From positions 186,001-250,000 of the forward strand of contig NZ_CABPSB010000007.1 in assembly GCF_902459655.1 (NCBI RefSeq): 64,000 nt of DNA, given 5' to 3'. The translations under genes were made by a program, and so were the position numbers. The notes under the pieces were generated by a model that worked only from the letters and a program-made list of their open reading frames with translations, was not told the DNA's origin and searched no databases. This stretch comes from Pandoraea anhela. Its GTDB lineage: Bacteria > Pseudomonadota > Gammaproteobacteria > Burkholderiales > Burkholderiaceae. This document shows positions 18,295 through 26,717 of the stretch, one piece after another (position 1 is the stretch's first letter; each line of letters starts with the position of its first letter).

Positions 18295-19140
18295 ATGACG
18301 AACGACAACACGGTCACACAAGCCCAACGCAGGCTTGGCGGGCCAGACCAATCCGACGGCCCCCACGCCCCCCACGCCCCCCACGCCCCCCACGCGCCCC
18401 AAGGACTCGCAGGGCTTAGCGGACTCGCGCTATACGGCGCGTCGAGCAGCGTATTGGCGCGCTTTGGCGGCTGGACGTCGCATCTCACGCCGGACGAACG
18501 TCGGCGGGCCGACGCCTTTTCCCGACCGGCCGATCGGGAGGATTATGTTGCAGCGCATATTCTCGCGCGCGTGGCGGCGGCCCGCGTCACGGGCAGCCCC
18601 GATACGCCGGGCGCCGCGGCACGGACTTACGTGCTCGTACAGCGCTGCGAGCGATGCGGCGGCGCACACGGACGCCCTCGCCTGCCCGCGCATCCCGGCT
18701 TGCATGTGAGCCTCAGTCACACCCGGGGCTCGGTGGCCGCGGCATGCGCCATTGCCCCGGTCGGCATCGACGTCGAACACTGGGACGAGACGTTGTCGCT
18801 CGATGTCGATCTGCCCGGACTGAACGCGCGCGAGCGCAGCCGTCTCGGTGCGTTCGCGAGCGTGGCGCACACCCATCACGCGCCGTCGCCGCGAGCGCTC
18901 GCCTGGCTGCGGCTATGGACACGCAAGGAGAGTCTGATCAAGGTCGGCGGCACGACGCTCGAAGGCATGAGCGGCATCGACCTGTCCGGTCTGCCGATGA
19001 GCGAGGCGCCGTTGCGCGCGTGGCAGCGCCGCGTGGCACACGGCGCCTGGGCGATGACGGACTGGCTCGACCCGGCGCTTCGCATCACCGGCACGGTATC
19101 GAGCGCGGGCAACGTGTGTGTCGAGCGTATCGACGTGTAG
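18295..19140 (+). CDS. 4'-phosphopantetheinyl transferase (Sfp-like)
   Basis: Transfers phosphopantetheine from CoA to the serine of carrier domains; the synthetase carrier at residue 753 of the nearby PvfC-like protein is the natural client. Sfp-type motifs are visible: SLSHTRGSVAAA, GIDVEHWDE (Asp159 and Glu161 as magnesium ligands) and WTRKESLIKVGG (Lys211-Lys216). The open frame extends to 18202, but the sigma54 promoter at 18225-18240 places the transcript start near 18251, so ATG 18295 (or 18274) must be used. An N-terminal PHAPHAPHAPHAP run, encoded by a 9-bp repeat, precedes the fold and is probably disordered. Confidence 0.9.
   Translation: MTNDNTVTQAQRRLGGPDQSDGPHAPHAPHAPHAPQGLAGLSGLALYGASSSVLARFGGWTSHLTPDERRRADAFSRPADREDYVAAHILARVAAARVTGSPDTPGAAARTYVLVQRCERCGGAHGRPRLPAHPGLHVSLSHTRGSVAAACAIAPVGIDVEHWDETLSLDVDLPGLNARERSRLGAFASVAHTHHAPSPRALAWLRLWTRKESLIKVGGTTLEGMSGIDLSGLPMSEAPLRAWQRRVAHGAWAMTDWLDPALRITGTVSSAGNVCVERIDV
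18361..18396 (+). repeat. In-frame 9-bp tandem repeat in the phosphopantetheinyl transferase gene
   Basis: Four copies of CCCCACGCC (the last ends in G) encode Pro-His-Ala units at residues 23-34. Steps of 9 bp keep the frame. Confidence 0.9.
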
Positions 19141-19160
19141 CCTCGCGTTTTAAGCGGGAC

Positions 19161-19220
19161 TAATGTGCCCGTTAATGTGCCCGTTAATATGCCCATTAAT
19201 GTGCCCGCTAATGTACCCAT
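19161..19220. repeat. 12-bp tandem repeat in the transferase-ahpF gap
   Basis: Five units of a TAATGTGCCCGT-like 12-mer (two identical copies, then three with one to three changes) plus a partial sixth unit. It starts 20 bases after the transferase stop, in non-coding DNA. Confidence 0.9.
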
Positions 19221-19280
19221 TAATGACGCGATGCCGCACGTCAACCCTCGGCCACGAAGTAACACCGACACACGACGCCC

Positions 19281-19320
19281 GCAACGCGGCAAGCCGCCCG
19301 TGGGCGGCTTGTTGCGTTGC
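19281..19320. terminator. Long hairpin between convergent genes
   Basis: Two 18-base arms (19281-19298 and 19303-19320) pair with two mismatches around a CGTG loop. It stands between the transferase gene and the converging ahpF gene and probably ends transcription from one or both sides, though T-runs are absent. Confidence 0.55.
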
Positions 19321-19343
19321 AGCGATGATGCCTGACGGGGGTC

Positions 19344-20936
19344 TCAGGCCACAGCGGCTTCGTTCTGCGCGACGTCGGCCTCATCTTCCACCGAGCTGAG
19401 CATGAGATGCTCGAACGCGCCGAGCGATGCCTTGGCGCCCTCGCCGACCGCAATCACGATCTGCTTGAACGGCACGGTCGTGACATCGCCCGCGGCAAAC
19501 ACGCCGGGCACCGACGTCGCGCCCTTGGCATCGACTTCGATCTCGCCGTGACGTGACAGCGCGACCGTCCCCTTGAGCCATTCCGTGTTCGGCACAAGGC
19601 CGATTTGCACGAATACGCCTTCGAGCGCAATGGTCGAACGCTCGCCCGTCGCACGATCGAGATACGTCAGCGCGTTGACCTTCTGGCCGTCGCCGACGAT
19701 TTCGGTGGTTTGCGCATTCACCAGCACACGCACGTTCGACAGGCTGCGCAGCTTGCGCTGAAGCACTTCGTCTGCACGCAGTTGCGCGCCGTATTCGATC
19801 AGCGTGACTTCCTTCACAATGCCCGCCAGATCGATCGCCGCTTCCACGCCCGAGTTGCCACCGCCGACCACCGCAACGCGCTTGCCCTTGAACAACGGGC
19901 CGTCGCAATGCGGGCAGTAGGCCACGCCGCGATTGCGGTACTCGCGCTCGCCCGGCGCGCCGATTTCACGCCAGCGGGCGCCGGTCGCCAGCACCACGGC
20001 GCGAGCCTTGAGCACCGCGCCGCTGGCGAGATGCACTTCATGAATCTTGCCCGGAATCAGGGCTTCGGCGCGCTGCGTGTCGATCACGTCCACCTCGTAC
20101 GACTTCACATGCTGCTCCAGCGCCATGGCGAACTTCGGCCCTTCGGTGTGCGTGACGGAGATGAAATTCTCGATCGCCATCGTGTCGAGCACCTGACCGC
20201 CGAAACGCTCGGCGACGACGCCCGTCACGATGCCCTTGCGTGCGGCGTAAATCGCCGCAGCGGCCCCTGCCGGCCCGCCGCCGACGATCAGCATGTCGTA
20301 GACAGGCTTGTTCTCGAGCGCCTTGGCCGCCCGCGCCGTGGCCCCCGTGTCGAGCTTGGCCAGCAATTCCTTCACGCTGGTGCGGCCTTGCGTGAACGAT
20401 TCGCCATTGAGGAACACCGTCGGCACCGCCATCACCTGACGGGCTTCGACTTCGCCCTGGAACAGCGCGCCGTCGATCGTGACTTGCTGGATGCGCGGGT
20501 TGATCAGCGCCATCACGTTCAGCGCCTGCACGACTTCCGGGCAGTTCTGGCACGACAGCGAAATGTACGTCTCGAAGCGGAAGTCGCCATCCAGCTCGCG
20601 AATTTGCGCGATGGTGTCGTCGTCGAGCTTGAGCGGATGCCCGCCGACTTGCAGCAGCGCCAGCACCAGCGACGTGAACTCGTGCCCCATCGGCAAGCCT
20701 GCGAAACGGATACGTGGCGCCTCGCCCGGCGTGCCGATCGCGAAGGACGGACGACGCTCGTTGGCATCGTCGCGCGACACGACCGCAATCTTGTCCGACA
20801 GCGGCGCGATCTCGTCGACCAGCGCCTTCATTTCGGCGGACTTGGGGCTATCGTCGAGCCACACGGCGATCTCGATGGGGCGCGTGACTTTCTGAAGATA
20901 CGTTTGCAACTGGGCTTTGAGGTTCGCGTCCAACAT
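19344..20936 (-). CDS. ahpF: Alkyl hydroperoxide reductase subunit F
   Basis: FAD- and NADH-dependent disulfide reductase (530 residues) that recycles AhpC. N-terminal double-thioredoxin region with redox pair CQNC near residue 130, then the thioredoxin-reductase-like part: FAD motif [12 protein letters not shown], catalytic pair in [11 protein letters not shown] motif [12 protein letters not shown] and C-terminal [13 protein letters not shown]-like [12 protein letters not shown]. Length matches E. coli AhpF (521). It lies 219 bases after ahpC on the same strand; that gap contains a small hairpin, so the two may be one transcript with uneven expression. Confidence 0.97.
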   Translation of the reverse strand: MLDANLKAQLQTYLQKVTRPIEIAVWLDDSPKSAEMKALVDEIAPLSDKIAVVSRDDANERRPSFAIGTPGEAPRIRFAGLPMGHEFTSLVLALLQVGGHPLKLDDDTIAQIRELDGDFRFETYISLSCQNCPEVVQALNVMALINPRIQQVTIDGALFQGEVEARQVMAVPTVFLNGESFTQGRTSVKELLAKLDTGATARAAKALENKPVYDMLIVGGGPAGAAAAIYAARKGIVTGVVAERFGGQVLDTMAIENFISVTHTEGPKFAMALEQHVKSYEVDVIDTQRAEALIPGKIHEVHLASGAVLKARAVVLATGARWREIGAPGEREYRNRGVAYCPHCDGPLFKGKRVAVVGGGNSGVEAAIDLAGIVKEVTLIEYGAQLRADEVLQRKLRSLSNVRVLVNAQTTEIVGDGQKVNALTYLDRATGERSTIALEGVFVQIGLVPNTEWLKGTVALSRHGEIEVDAKGATSVPGVFAAGDVTTVPFKQIVIAVGEGAKASLGAFEHLMLSSVEDEADVAQNEAAVA

Positions 20937-21114
20937 GGCTTTGTTTCCGTCTCGATAGGGTGAGCGAGGTCCGCCGCGTCGGCCATGGGCTGGCGCAGCA
21001 GGCGCAAATGCGCGTCGGGAATTCGGGGTGAGGTGCCGGCGCAGCGGGGTTTAGGGGGAGCCCGAGCGCCGGCAGGACACGCCGCTGCATGACGCGAGCG
21101 GCGCTTACAGCAAC

Positions 21115-21133
21115 GAAACGACGATATCGTTTC
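21115..21133 (-). other. Small inverted repeat between ahpC and ahpF
   Basis: GAAACGA-CGATA-TCGTTTC, 22 bases after the ahpC stop. No T-run follows on the coding strand, so it may stabilise the ahpC message end or attenuate ahpF; function not shown. Confidence 0.3.
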
Positions 21134-21155
21134 TCGTTTCGATAACGCGTGAAGC

Positions 21156-21719
21156 TTAGATCTTGCCGATCAGGTCGAGCGACGGGCTCAACGTTTCAGC
21201 GCCCGGCGTCCACTTGGCGGGGCAGACTTCGCCCGGGTGAGCGGCGATGTACTGCGCTGCCTGCACCTTGCGCAGCAGTTCCTTGGCGTCGCGGCCAATG
21301 CCGTTGTCGTGGATTTCGCACAGCTTGATCTCGCCTTCCGGGTTGATCACGAACGTGCCACGCAGCGCCAGACCTTCTTCCTCGATCAGCACGTCGAAGT
21401 TGCGCGAGATCGCCAGCGTCGGGTCGGCAACCATCGGATACTGGATCTTTCGGATCGTGTCCGACGTGTCATGCCAAGCCTTGTGCGTGAAATGCGTGTC
21501 GGTCGAAACGCTGTAGATCTCAACGCCCAGCTTTTTGAAGGCTTCGTAGTGGTCGGCCAGATCGCCAAGCTCGGTCGGGCACACGAAGGTGAAATCGGCC
21601 GGGTAGAACACCACCACCGACCACTTGCCCTTGAGGGTCTCGTCGGTCACGGTGATGAAGTCGCCATTCTGGTAGGCGTTGGCTTTGAACGGCTTGATCT
21701 GGGTGTTGATGATCGGCAT
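21156..21719 (-). CDS. ahpC: Alkyl hydroperoxide reductase subunit C (peroxiredoxin)
   Basis: Typical 2-Cys peroxiredoxin (187 residues) reducing hydrogen peroxide and organic peroxides. The peroxidatic cysteine is in [21 protein letters not shown] and the resolving cysteine in [10 protein letters not shown]. Length equals E. coli AhpC (187). First gene of the ahpC-ahpF unit. The region upstream carries inverted repeats that could be OxyR sites (see the regulatory entry), which would fit peroxide induction. Confidence 0.98.
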   Translation of the reverse strand: MPIINTQIKPFKANAYQNGDFITVTDETLKGKWSVVVFYPADFTFVCPTELGDLADHYEAFKKLGVEIYSVSTDTHFTHKAWHDTSDTIRKIQYPMVADPTLAISRNFDVLIEEEGLALRGTFVINPEGEIKLCEIHDNGIGRDAKELLRKVQAAQYIAAHPGEVCPAKWTPGAETLSPSLDLIGKI

Positions 21720-21774
21720 GTCGTTGTCTCTTGGACGGGGTGGAAAGTGTTGACAGTATGCCGAATGCTATCGA

Positions 21775-21795
21775 TCAATAGAAATTGATTATTGA
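21775..21795 (-). promoter_or_regulatory. Inverted repeat upstream of ahpC, possible OxyR site
   Basis: TCAATA-N9-TATTGA in an AT-rich stretch 56-76 bases before the ahpC start, the position expected for a LysR-type activator such as OxyR. The four-block OxyR consensus is matched only loosely. Confidence 0.4.
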
Positions 21796-21811
21796 AATCT
21801 ATACGATAAAG

Positions 21812-21837
21812 CCAGACTATCGGGGTCGATAGTCTGG
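21812..21837 (-). terminator. Perfect 11-bp hairpin between the beta-propeller gene and ahpC
   Basis: CCAGACTATCG-GGGT-CGATAGTCTGG. It lies 51 bases past the stop of the minus-strand gene at 21888 and about 93 bases before ahpC. CTTTA follows on the minus strand, so it may be a terminator of the upstream gene; an extra regulator site for ahpC is the alternative. Confidence 0.5.
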
Positions 21838-21887
21838 CGGCTATGGCGTCGCCCCAAGTCCGGGAGCCTTGGCGGCGACGGGGACGC

Positions 21888-22559
21888 TCACCCCTTCGGA
21901 TAACGCACGGCGCGCACCTTGCCGCTGGCCGCGCCGCCGCAGTAGAAGGTGCCGTGACCGTCATACTCCAGGCCGCTCACGACCACGCCGTCGGGCATCC
22001 GCACCCGCGTGAGGACCTCGCCGCTGGAGCAATCGACCCGGCGCAGCTCGCTCTCGTCGTTCTCCCATGTGCCGTGCCACAACGCATCGTTGGCCCACGT
22101 CACACCGGTGACGAAGCGGTCGGACTCGATGGTGCGCAACACGCACCCGTCCGCCGGATCGATTTGCAGAATGCGACGGTCGCGATACTGGCCGACCCAC
22201 AGGCTGCCTTCGGCCCATGTCAGGCCGGAGTTACTGCCGCGATCTGCCGGCGCGGGGATCGAATGCAGCACGCGCCCGGTCGCCGGATCGATCTTGTCGA
22301 TGCGCGACCCGGCGATTTGGTAGAGATGCTTTCCGTCGAAGGCGGTACCGGCGTCGCTCGGGGCGTCGAGCGTGCGGCTGACTTCGCCGCTCGACGGATC
22401 GAAGGCGACCAGCGTTTCGCCGGTGGCGGCCCAGACTTGCCGTCCGTCGAAAGTCACGCCGTGAATCCGGTCGATGCCCGGGAACGGCCCGTATTCGCCG
22501 GTGATGTCGGCCGCGCTCACGGCGGTCGTCGGGAAGCTGCGTTGCGGTTTGCTCGTCAT
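21888..22559 (-). CDS. Beta-propeller protein (Vgb/glutamine cyclotransferase-like)
   Basis: Protein of 223 residues built of repeated about 40-residue blades: VTFDGRQVWAATGETLVAFDPSSGEV, TAFDGKHLYQIAGSRIDKIDPATGRVL, LTWAEGSLWVGQYRDRRILQIDPADGCVL-like and VTWANDALWHGTWENDESELRRVD. No signal peptide, so it is cytosolic. The pattern is that of YncE/Vgb/SMP-30-type propellers; no catalytic residues can be named. It starts 51 bases after the stop of the TPR/helix-turn-helix gene on the same strand and is probably co-expressed with it. Function unknown. Confidence 0.82.
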   Translation of the reverse strand: MTSKPQRSFPTTAVSAADITGEYGPFPGIDRIHGVTFDGRQVWAATGETLVAFDPSSGEVSRTLDAPSDAGTAFDGKHLYQIAGSRIDKIDPATGRVLHSIPAPADRGSNSGLTWAEGSLWVGQYRDRRILQIDPADGCVLRTIESDRFVTGVTWANDALWHGTWENDESELRRVDCSSGEVLTRVRMPDGVVVSGLEYDGHGTFYCGGAASGKVRAVRYPKG

Positions 22560-22610
22560 GCCAGGCTCCTGTCCTCTGAAGTCACACCGTGTTCGGCGCG
22601 CAAGTCCACT

Positions 22611-23849
22611 CTAGCCAAACGCCCATCCGGCAGGGAGTAACAATATCGTCGTGAATTCGGTGAGCGGCGGGGCTATCCAGCGACGCGCGCGGGCCACGCC
22701 GATCGCGCGCACACGGCCCTGCGCTTCGAGATCGCGCAGCGCACGCTGAACCGTGCGCTGACTGGTGCCGAGCGCCAGCGCGAGCGCCGAGGTCGACCAC
22801 GCCGCGCCGTCGGCAAGCAACGCCACGAGCGACGCGCGCTCGCCGTCGATGGGCGGGAGCAGAATGGCGACATCGTGCCCGCCTTCGCGGGCGGAGGGCC
22901 GCAGCGCAAATCCGGCGGCAGTGGCGTCGATGTTCGCGATGCCTTTCAACAGCGCGCGCAGGCGCCCGATCTCGACGCGCAGTCGCGCCCGGTGTGTCTC
23001 GTCCATATCGTCGGCACGCCGCAGCCGGAACGCGTCGGCCATCAGCGTTTGCCGAGCGACGTCGCCCGGCCAGGCACGCGCAAGCGTCAATGCCAGCGTA
23101 AAGAGCACCGGTCGTCCGGCAAGCGGACGCCATATGTTGCCCGTGCCGACCCCGCGACGGCAGGCGTCGACCACGAGCGTTTCCGAGTGCAAGAGCGCTG
23201 CCGCAGCCTCGACGGACACCGACTGCTCGCTGCCGCGCTGCCACCGTCTGGCGGCGGGGCGTATGAGCGCGTCGAGAAGGCCGTCGACCTCGGCGCTGAG
23301 CGCGGGCACACCGGCCGCATCGGCGGCGGATCGCGCGCGAGTGAGCGCACGGCGAGCGTCGTCGACGCGCAGGGTGCGCAGCGCCAGTTCCGCGACGATC
23401 AGCGCATGAACGGCGGCCAGACGCGCCGGGACATCGCCGCAAGGGGCCTCGTCGAGCGCCTGCGCGGCGGCGTCGAGCTTGCCCACGAGCAACGCACGGC
23501 GCGCGACGATGAGCCGTGCAAGCATGGCGTTGGAAATGTCGGCATGCGCGGTGAGAAGCGCTGCGGCCGCTTGCAGCGCGCGCGGGGTGCCGCCGAGATC
23601 GCGCGTCGCGAGCGCGACTTCGGCGTCGGCAACGACACATCGTGCCCGCGCGACGGCCTCGTGCGTACCGAAGCGGCGGGCCGCGCGCTTGAGCAGGTCG
23701 CGGGCGCGCGGATAATCGCCGAGTTGCGCCATCGCGATGCCACGCAGCGCGAGCGCCGGCGGATCGTCGCGAAGGGCGACACGCTGCAACGCGCCGAGCG
23801 GATCGCCTGCGGCGAGCGCGCGGGAGGAAGCGGCAAGGAGGGAGTCCAT
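22611..23849 (-). CDS. TPR-containing winged-helix transcriptional regulator
   Basis: Protein of 412 residues. The first two thirds are alanine-rich helical repeats of TPR/BTAD type (LGDYPRARDLLKRAARRFG; ALIVAELALRTLRVDDARRALTRARS), then an OmpR/SARP-like segment (ADAFRLRRADDMDETHRARLRVEIGRLR) and a C-terminal winged helix (WSTSALALALGTSQRTVQRALRDLEAQGRVRAIG). It leads the two-gene unit with the beta-propeller protein. A role as a regulator whose partner is the propeller is plausible; ligand and targets are unknown. Confidence 0.82.
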   Translation of the reverse strand: MDSLLAASSRALAAGDPLGALQRVALRDDPPALALRGIAMAQLGDYPRARDLLKRAARRFGTHEAVARARCVVADAEVALATRDLGGTPRALQAAAALLTAHADISNAMLARLIVARRALLVGKLDAAAQALDEAPCGDVPARLAAVHALIVAELALRTLRVDDARRALTRARSAADAAGVPALSAEVDGLLDALIRPAARRWQRGSEQSVSVEAAAALLHSETLVVDACRRGVGTGNIWRPLAGRPVLFTLALTLARAWPGDVARQTLMADAFRLRRADDMDETHRARLRVEIGRLRALLKGIANIDATAAGFALRPSAREGGHDVAILLPPIDGERASLVALLADGAAWSTSALALALGTSQRTVQRALRDLEAQGRVRAIGVARARRWIAPPLTEFTTILLLPAGWAFG

Positions 23850-24041
23850 CGGGGGATATTACCCTGCGACGTCTCGCGCCCTCTCGGGTGCGCCCAAGGC
23901 GGCGGGCACGTCGGACGCGTCGTCAGGCGCACGCCTATCGAACGCACGGCAGGAACCGCCGCCACAAGCGCAGCGCAAGCATAGGAAGGGGAGGAAGAAG
24001 GGGCAGGATTACAATCGAGCCATCCCGACGCGAGGTCATCC

Positions 24042-25016
24042 ATGCCAAACGTATCGCATGACACCCACGACCACGATCACGGCCACGGCAGCCATGGTCA
24101 TCATCATCACGGGCACGCAGGACACAGCCACGCCAGCGGCGTGACCGATCAGAAACGAATCGGCATCGCCTTCGTGCTGATCGCGGTTTTCATGGTGATC
24201 GAAATCGTGGGCGGCATACTCTCCGGCTCGCTCGCCCTGCTGGCCGATGCCGGTCATATGGTGAGCGACGCCGCCGCCCTCGCCTTCAGCTGGATTGCGA
24301 TTCACTACGGCAAGCGACCGGCGACGCTGCAACTCACCTATGGTTACAAACGGCTCGAAGTGCTGGCGGCGTTCGTCAACGGGTGCGCGCTTTTCGTCAT
24401 CGCGGGATGGATCGTGATCGAGGCGATCCGGCGGTTTGCCGAGCCGGTGCCGATCGTGGGCAGGACGATGCTCATCGTGGCGTTTGCAGGACTGCTCGCC
24501 AACATTGCCGCGTTCATGGTGCTGCATGGTGGCAACCGCGAGAACCTGAACATGCGCGGCGCATGGCTGCACGTGCTGGGCGACATGCTCGGGTCGGCGG
24601 CGGCCATCGTCGCGGCGCTCGTCATTTTGCTGACCGGCTGGGCGCCCATCGACCCGCTGCTCTCGATCTTCGTCGCAGTCATCATCCTGCGCAGCGCGTG
24701 GGGCATCGTGAAATCATCCGCCCACATCCTGCTCGAAGGCACGCCCGATTCCCTCAACCCGACAGAGATCAAAGCCGATCTGGAAGCCACGGTGTCGCAA
24801 GTGCGCAGCGTGCATCACATTCATGCGTGGTCGATCACGGGCGAGCGTCACATGATCACCCTGCACGCCGTCCCCGCGCCGGGCGTGAGCGCGCGCGACG
24901 CGATGGTCGCCGTGCAGCAGCGGCTCGCGACGCGCTTTAACGTCGAACACGCCACGATCCAGATGGAAGATGCGGCATGCGGGCCGGCATCGTCATGCCA
25001 CGCACGTGAGGAATGA
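24042..25016 (+). CDS. Cation diffusion facilitator (CzcD/ZitB-like Zn2+/Co2+/Cd2+ exporter)
   Basis: Inner-membrane metal/proton antiporter of 324 residues with six helices. A histidine-rich N-terminal tail (HDTHDHDHGHG, HGHHHHGHAGHSH) precedes the first helix. The transport-site motif LLADAGHMVSDAAAL in helix 2 and a matching helix 5 (HVLGDMLGSAAAI) give the His/Asp ligands of zinc-type CDF proteins. The cytosolic domain follows (VHHIHAWSITGERHMITLH). GAGG lies 7 bases before the ATG. It converges with an outer-membrane protein gene, separated by a hairpin. Confidence 0.95.
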   Translation: MPNVSHDTHDHDHGHGSHGHHHHGHAGHSHASGVTDQKRIGIAFVLIAVFMVIEIVGGILSGSLALLADAGHMVSDAAALAFSWIAIHYGKRPATLQLTYGYKRLEVLAAFVNGCALFVIAGWIVIEAIRRFAEPVPIVGRTMLIVAFAGLLANIAAFMVLHGGNRENLNMRGAWLHVLGDMLGSAAAIVAALVILLTGWAPIDPLLSIFVAVIILRSAWGIVKSSAHILLEGTPDSLNPTEIKADLEATVSQVRSVHHIHAWSITGERHMITLHAVPAPGVSARDAMVAVQQRLATRFNVEHATIQMEDAACGPASSCHAREE

Positions 25017-25043
25017 CGCCGGGTAGCGGCCCGCACGGCGTCA
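25014..25043. terminator. Inverted repeat at the end of the CDF gene
   Basis: TGACGCCG-N14-CGGCGTCA overlaps the CDF stop codon and lies in the 52-base gap before the converging gene; a candidate two-way terminator without clear T-runs. Confidence 0.4.
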
Positions 25044-25068
25044 AACGTCGCGGGCCCGCCCGCATGCG

Positions 25069-25719
25069 TTACCAGTGATATGTCGCGCCCAGCTTCACGA
25101 CCGGGTAGAAGCGAAGCCGGTCGGCCTTGTCCTGAAGCTGCTGACGCTGCGCGTCGACGGTGGCCTGCCCCACGATGGACGTGATGAGCGGCGGCACATC
25201 CAGCTCGACCGTCGGTCGGCCGTAAGCGACGCCGGCATCGAAGGACATCGACCAGCCCGGGGCGCCTTCGGGCGTGTGGCCGAAACCGATACCGAGATAC
25301 GGACGCACCGTCGGCAGCTTGATCCGGCCGGTCACCGCCTGCCCCGCCGTCGGATACGCAACGCCGCCATAGACGTAGGTGTCCTGCACCGCGTGCCCCA
25401 CGAGATCGACATGGTCGTTGCCGACCAGCATGCCCGCCGTCAGACGAAACGGCAGCGTCGAGGGTGCCGGGAAAAAGTCGGCGTAAAGGCCACCATGGAC
25501 GAAACGCGCCTTTCCGTCGTAACGGACTTCGCCGGCCGTGAAGCTATGCGACAGCGCCAGTCCGTTCACGTCGGCCCGCGCGCCGATATGAGGCGTAATA
25601 CCGACGCCCATACCGTAACCCAGACCTTCCGTTCCGACGGTGCCGTACATTTCGATGGCGTACGCATGTGCCGTGCAGGCGAACGCCGCCACGGCAAAAG
25701 CCAATGCTTTGCAGTTCAT
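25069..25719 (-). CDS. Predicted outer-membrane beta-barrel protein
   Basis: Protein of 216 residues with a signal peptide (cleavage near AHAYA), alternating hydrophobic strands rich in Gly and Tyr (GLGYGMGVGITPHIGARAD; FRLTAGMLVGNDH) and a terminal aromatic residue (LGATYHW), as needed for insertion by the BAM machinery. It resembles OmpW/OmpA-barrel-like proteins of unknown function in Burkholderiaceae. No clear ribosome site precedes the ATG. Monocistronic: the neighbour on one side converges and the other side is a 500-base gap. Confidence 0.82.
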   Translation of the reverse strand: MNCKALAFAVAAFACTAHAYAIEMYGTVGTEGLGYGMGVGITPHIGARADVNGLALSHSFTAGEVRYDGKARFVHGGLYADFFPAPSTLPFRLTAGMLVGNDHVDLVGHAVQDTYVYGGVAYPTAGQAVTGRIKLPTVRPYLGIGFGHTPEGAPGWSMSFDAGVAYGRPTVELDVPPLITSIVGQATVDAQRQQLQDKADRLRFYPVVKLGATYHW

Positions 25720-26225
25720 GTGTTGCTTGAGACTCGAATAAGGGAGAAAAACGTCGGGGGACGTTCAAGGGCGAGCGTCGGTTGACGACGCGCATCGCTG
25801 AGGCAGCTGAGAGGATCGAACGACGTGGCGCGGCGAACCGCGCTCGCGCACGTCTGTTTCGACATTGCTGGCCGATGCCGGGATCGCGCAGCGATCGACG
25901 CGACCGGTCCTACGGTGGATTCCGAATTCAAACTTCACTACATTCCCCGCTGTGATGTTGCGCCCCTGACGATTGCCGTGATGTTCGGCATCGTTCTGCT
26001 TTAGTGCGGGGATGCTAGCACGCGCGCTGTGACAGTCCGATGGACAGTGAACATGCGTTGCCGTCGCACAACATGGGCGCTGCGGGCAGAGGAAATCGAC
26101 GGTCGGCGGCCCCGGCCTGTCGCGCAGACACGCCGTGGACGACAGCCCTGGGTGACAGCGCTAAGTGACAGCGCTAAGTGGCGGCCGTGGGTGACGGCCG
26201 TGGGTGACGCCCTCGGAACGCGCAT
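25720..26225. other. Gap of about 500 bases with a 13-bp repeat array
   Basis: No credible gene: the short open frames here are arginine/serine/proline-rich and lack ribosome sites. It holds the promoter side of the outer-membrane protein gene and the 13-bp repeat array at 26152-26216. Confidence 0.6.
26152..26216. repeat. 13-bp tandem repeat, five units in two subtypes
   Basis: Two perfect GTGACAGCGCTAA units are followed by GTGGCGGCCGTGG, GTGACGGCCGTGG and GTGACGCCCTCGG. The array ends 10 bases before the stop of the small minus-strand gene. Confidence 0.9.
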
Positions 26226-26468
26226 TCAGTGCGGTGTGGACTCGCCGTCGTCGGGGCAATCGTTGCCCGCGCAACGCGACGGCGCGCCGCGTACGTGCGC
26301 GCCCGCGCCGGGCGACGCGCCCTGACGTCCGAAGCCGATCTGCTCAAAGACACCGCCACCGATTTCGAAACCGGTGGCGTAGTGATAAGCGGCAACGGTC
26401 GAACCGAGTGCCACCGACAGCAACAACAACGTTCCCGTACGCCAGCGGCGTCGGACCGTGGAAGCCAT
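26226..26468 (-). CDS. Small hypothetical membrane-anchored protein
   Basis: An 80-residue protein with a positively charged start (MASTVRRRWR), one hydrophobic segment (about residues 12-28, ending VAAYHYATG) and a polar, Gly/Pro-rich tail with two cysteines (RCAGNDCPDD). A strong GGGAGGAG ribosome site sits just before the ATG, which is the main reason to accept it as a gene. It may be exported with an uncleaved anchor. It points away from the MarR gene, sharing a 249-base gap with it. Function unknown. Confidence 0.55.
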   Translation of the reverse strand: MASTVRRRWRTGTLLLLSVALGSTVAAYHYATGFEIGGGVFEQIGFGRQGASPGAGAHVRGAPSRCAGNDCPDDGESTPH

Positions 26469-26651
26469 GTCTCCTCCCTGTCAGAGGTCGGCCCGCGCGG
26501 GAGACGCCTGTCACCGGCATACGGCAAACAGCACGCCGGCACTGCTACGTCCTGGCGGGGATCGAGTTTCCAGTCACTACTGAGTCTCGTTTTTTCGCGA
26601 TTCTGCACGCGCTGCCCCCCATTTGTCATCCCGGCTATCCCTAAGACCGTC

Positions 26652-26676
26652 AAATATATCGTTATGTGATATATTT
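26652..26676. promoter_or_regulatory. Palindromic operator upstream of the MarR gene
   Basis: AAATATATC-N7-GATATATTT, perfect 9-bp arms, 41 bases before the MarR ATG; a further half-like TATATCGTT lies at 26696-26704. Size and AT-richness fit a MarR dimer site, so autoregulation is likely. Confidence 0.65.
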
Positions 26677-26717
26677 TTCGCCTTTCGGACCTTGCCTATA
26701 TCGTTGGCCGCCGACTT

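Noticed and set aside
19161-19220. Possible CRISPR-like array
   Set aside because: Units are 12 bp head to tail without spacers, so this is a simple tandem repeat; the same applies to the other arrays in the window.
25716-26225. Two small minus-strand open frames (about 71 and 74 codons) in the gap after the outer-membrane protein gene
   Set aside because: Arg/Ser/Pro-rich, no ribosome site, and one is largely translated tandem repeat.
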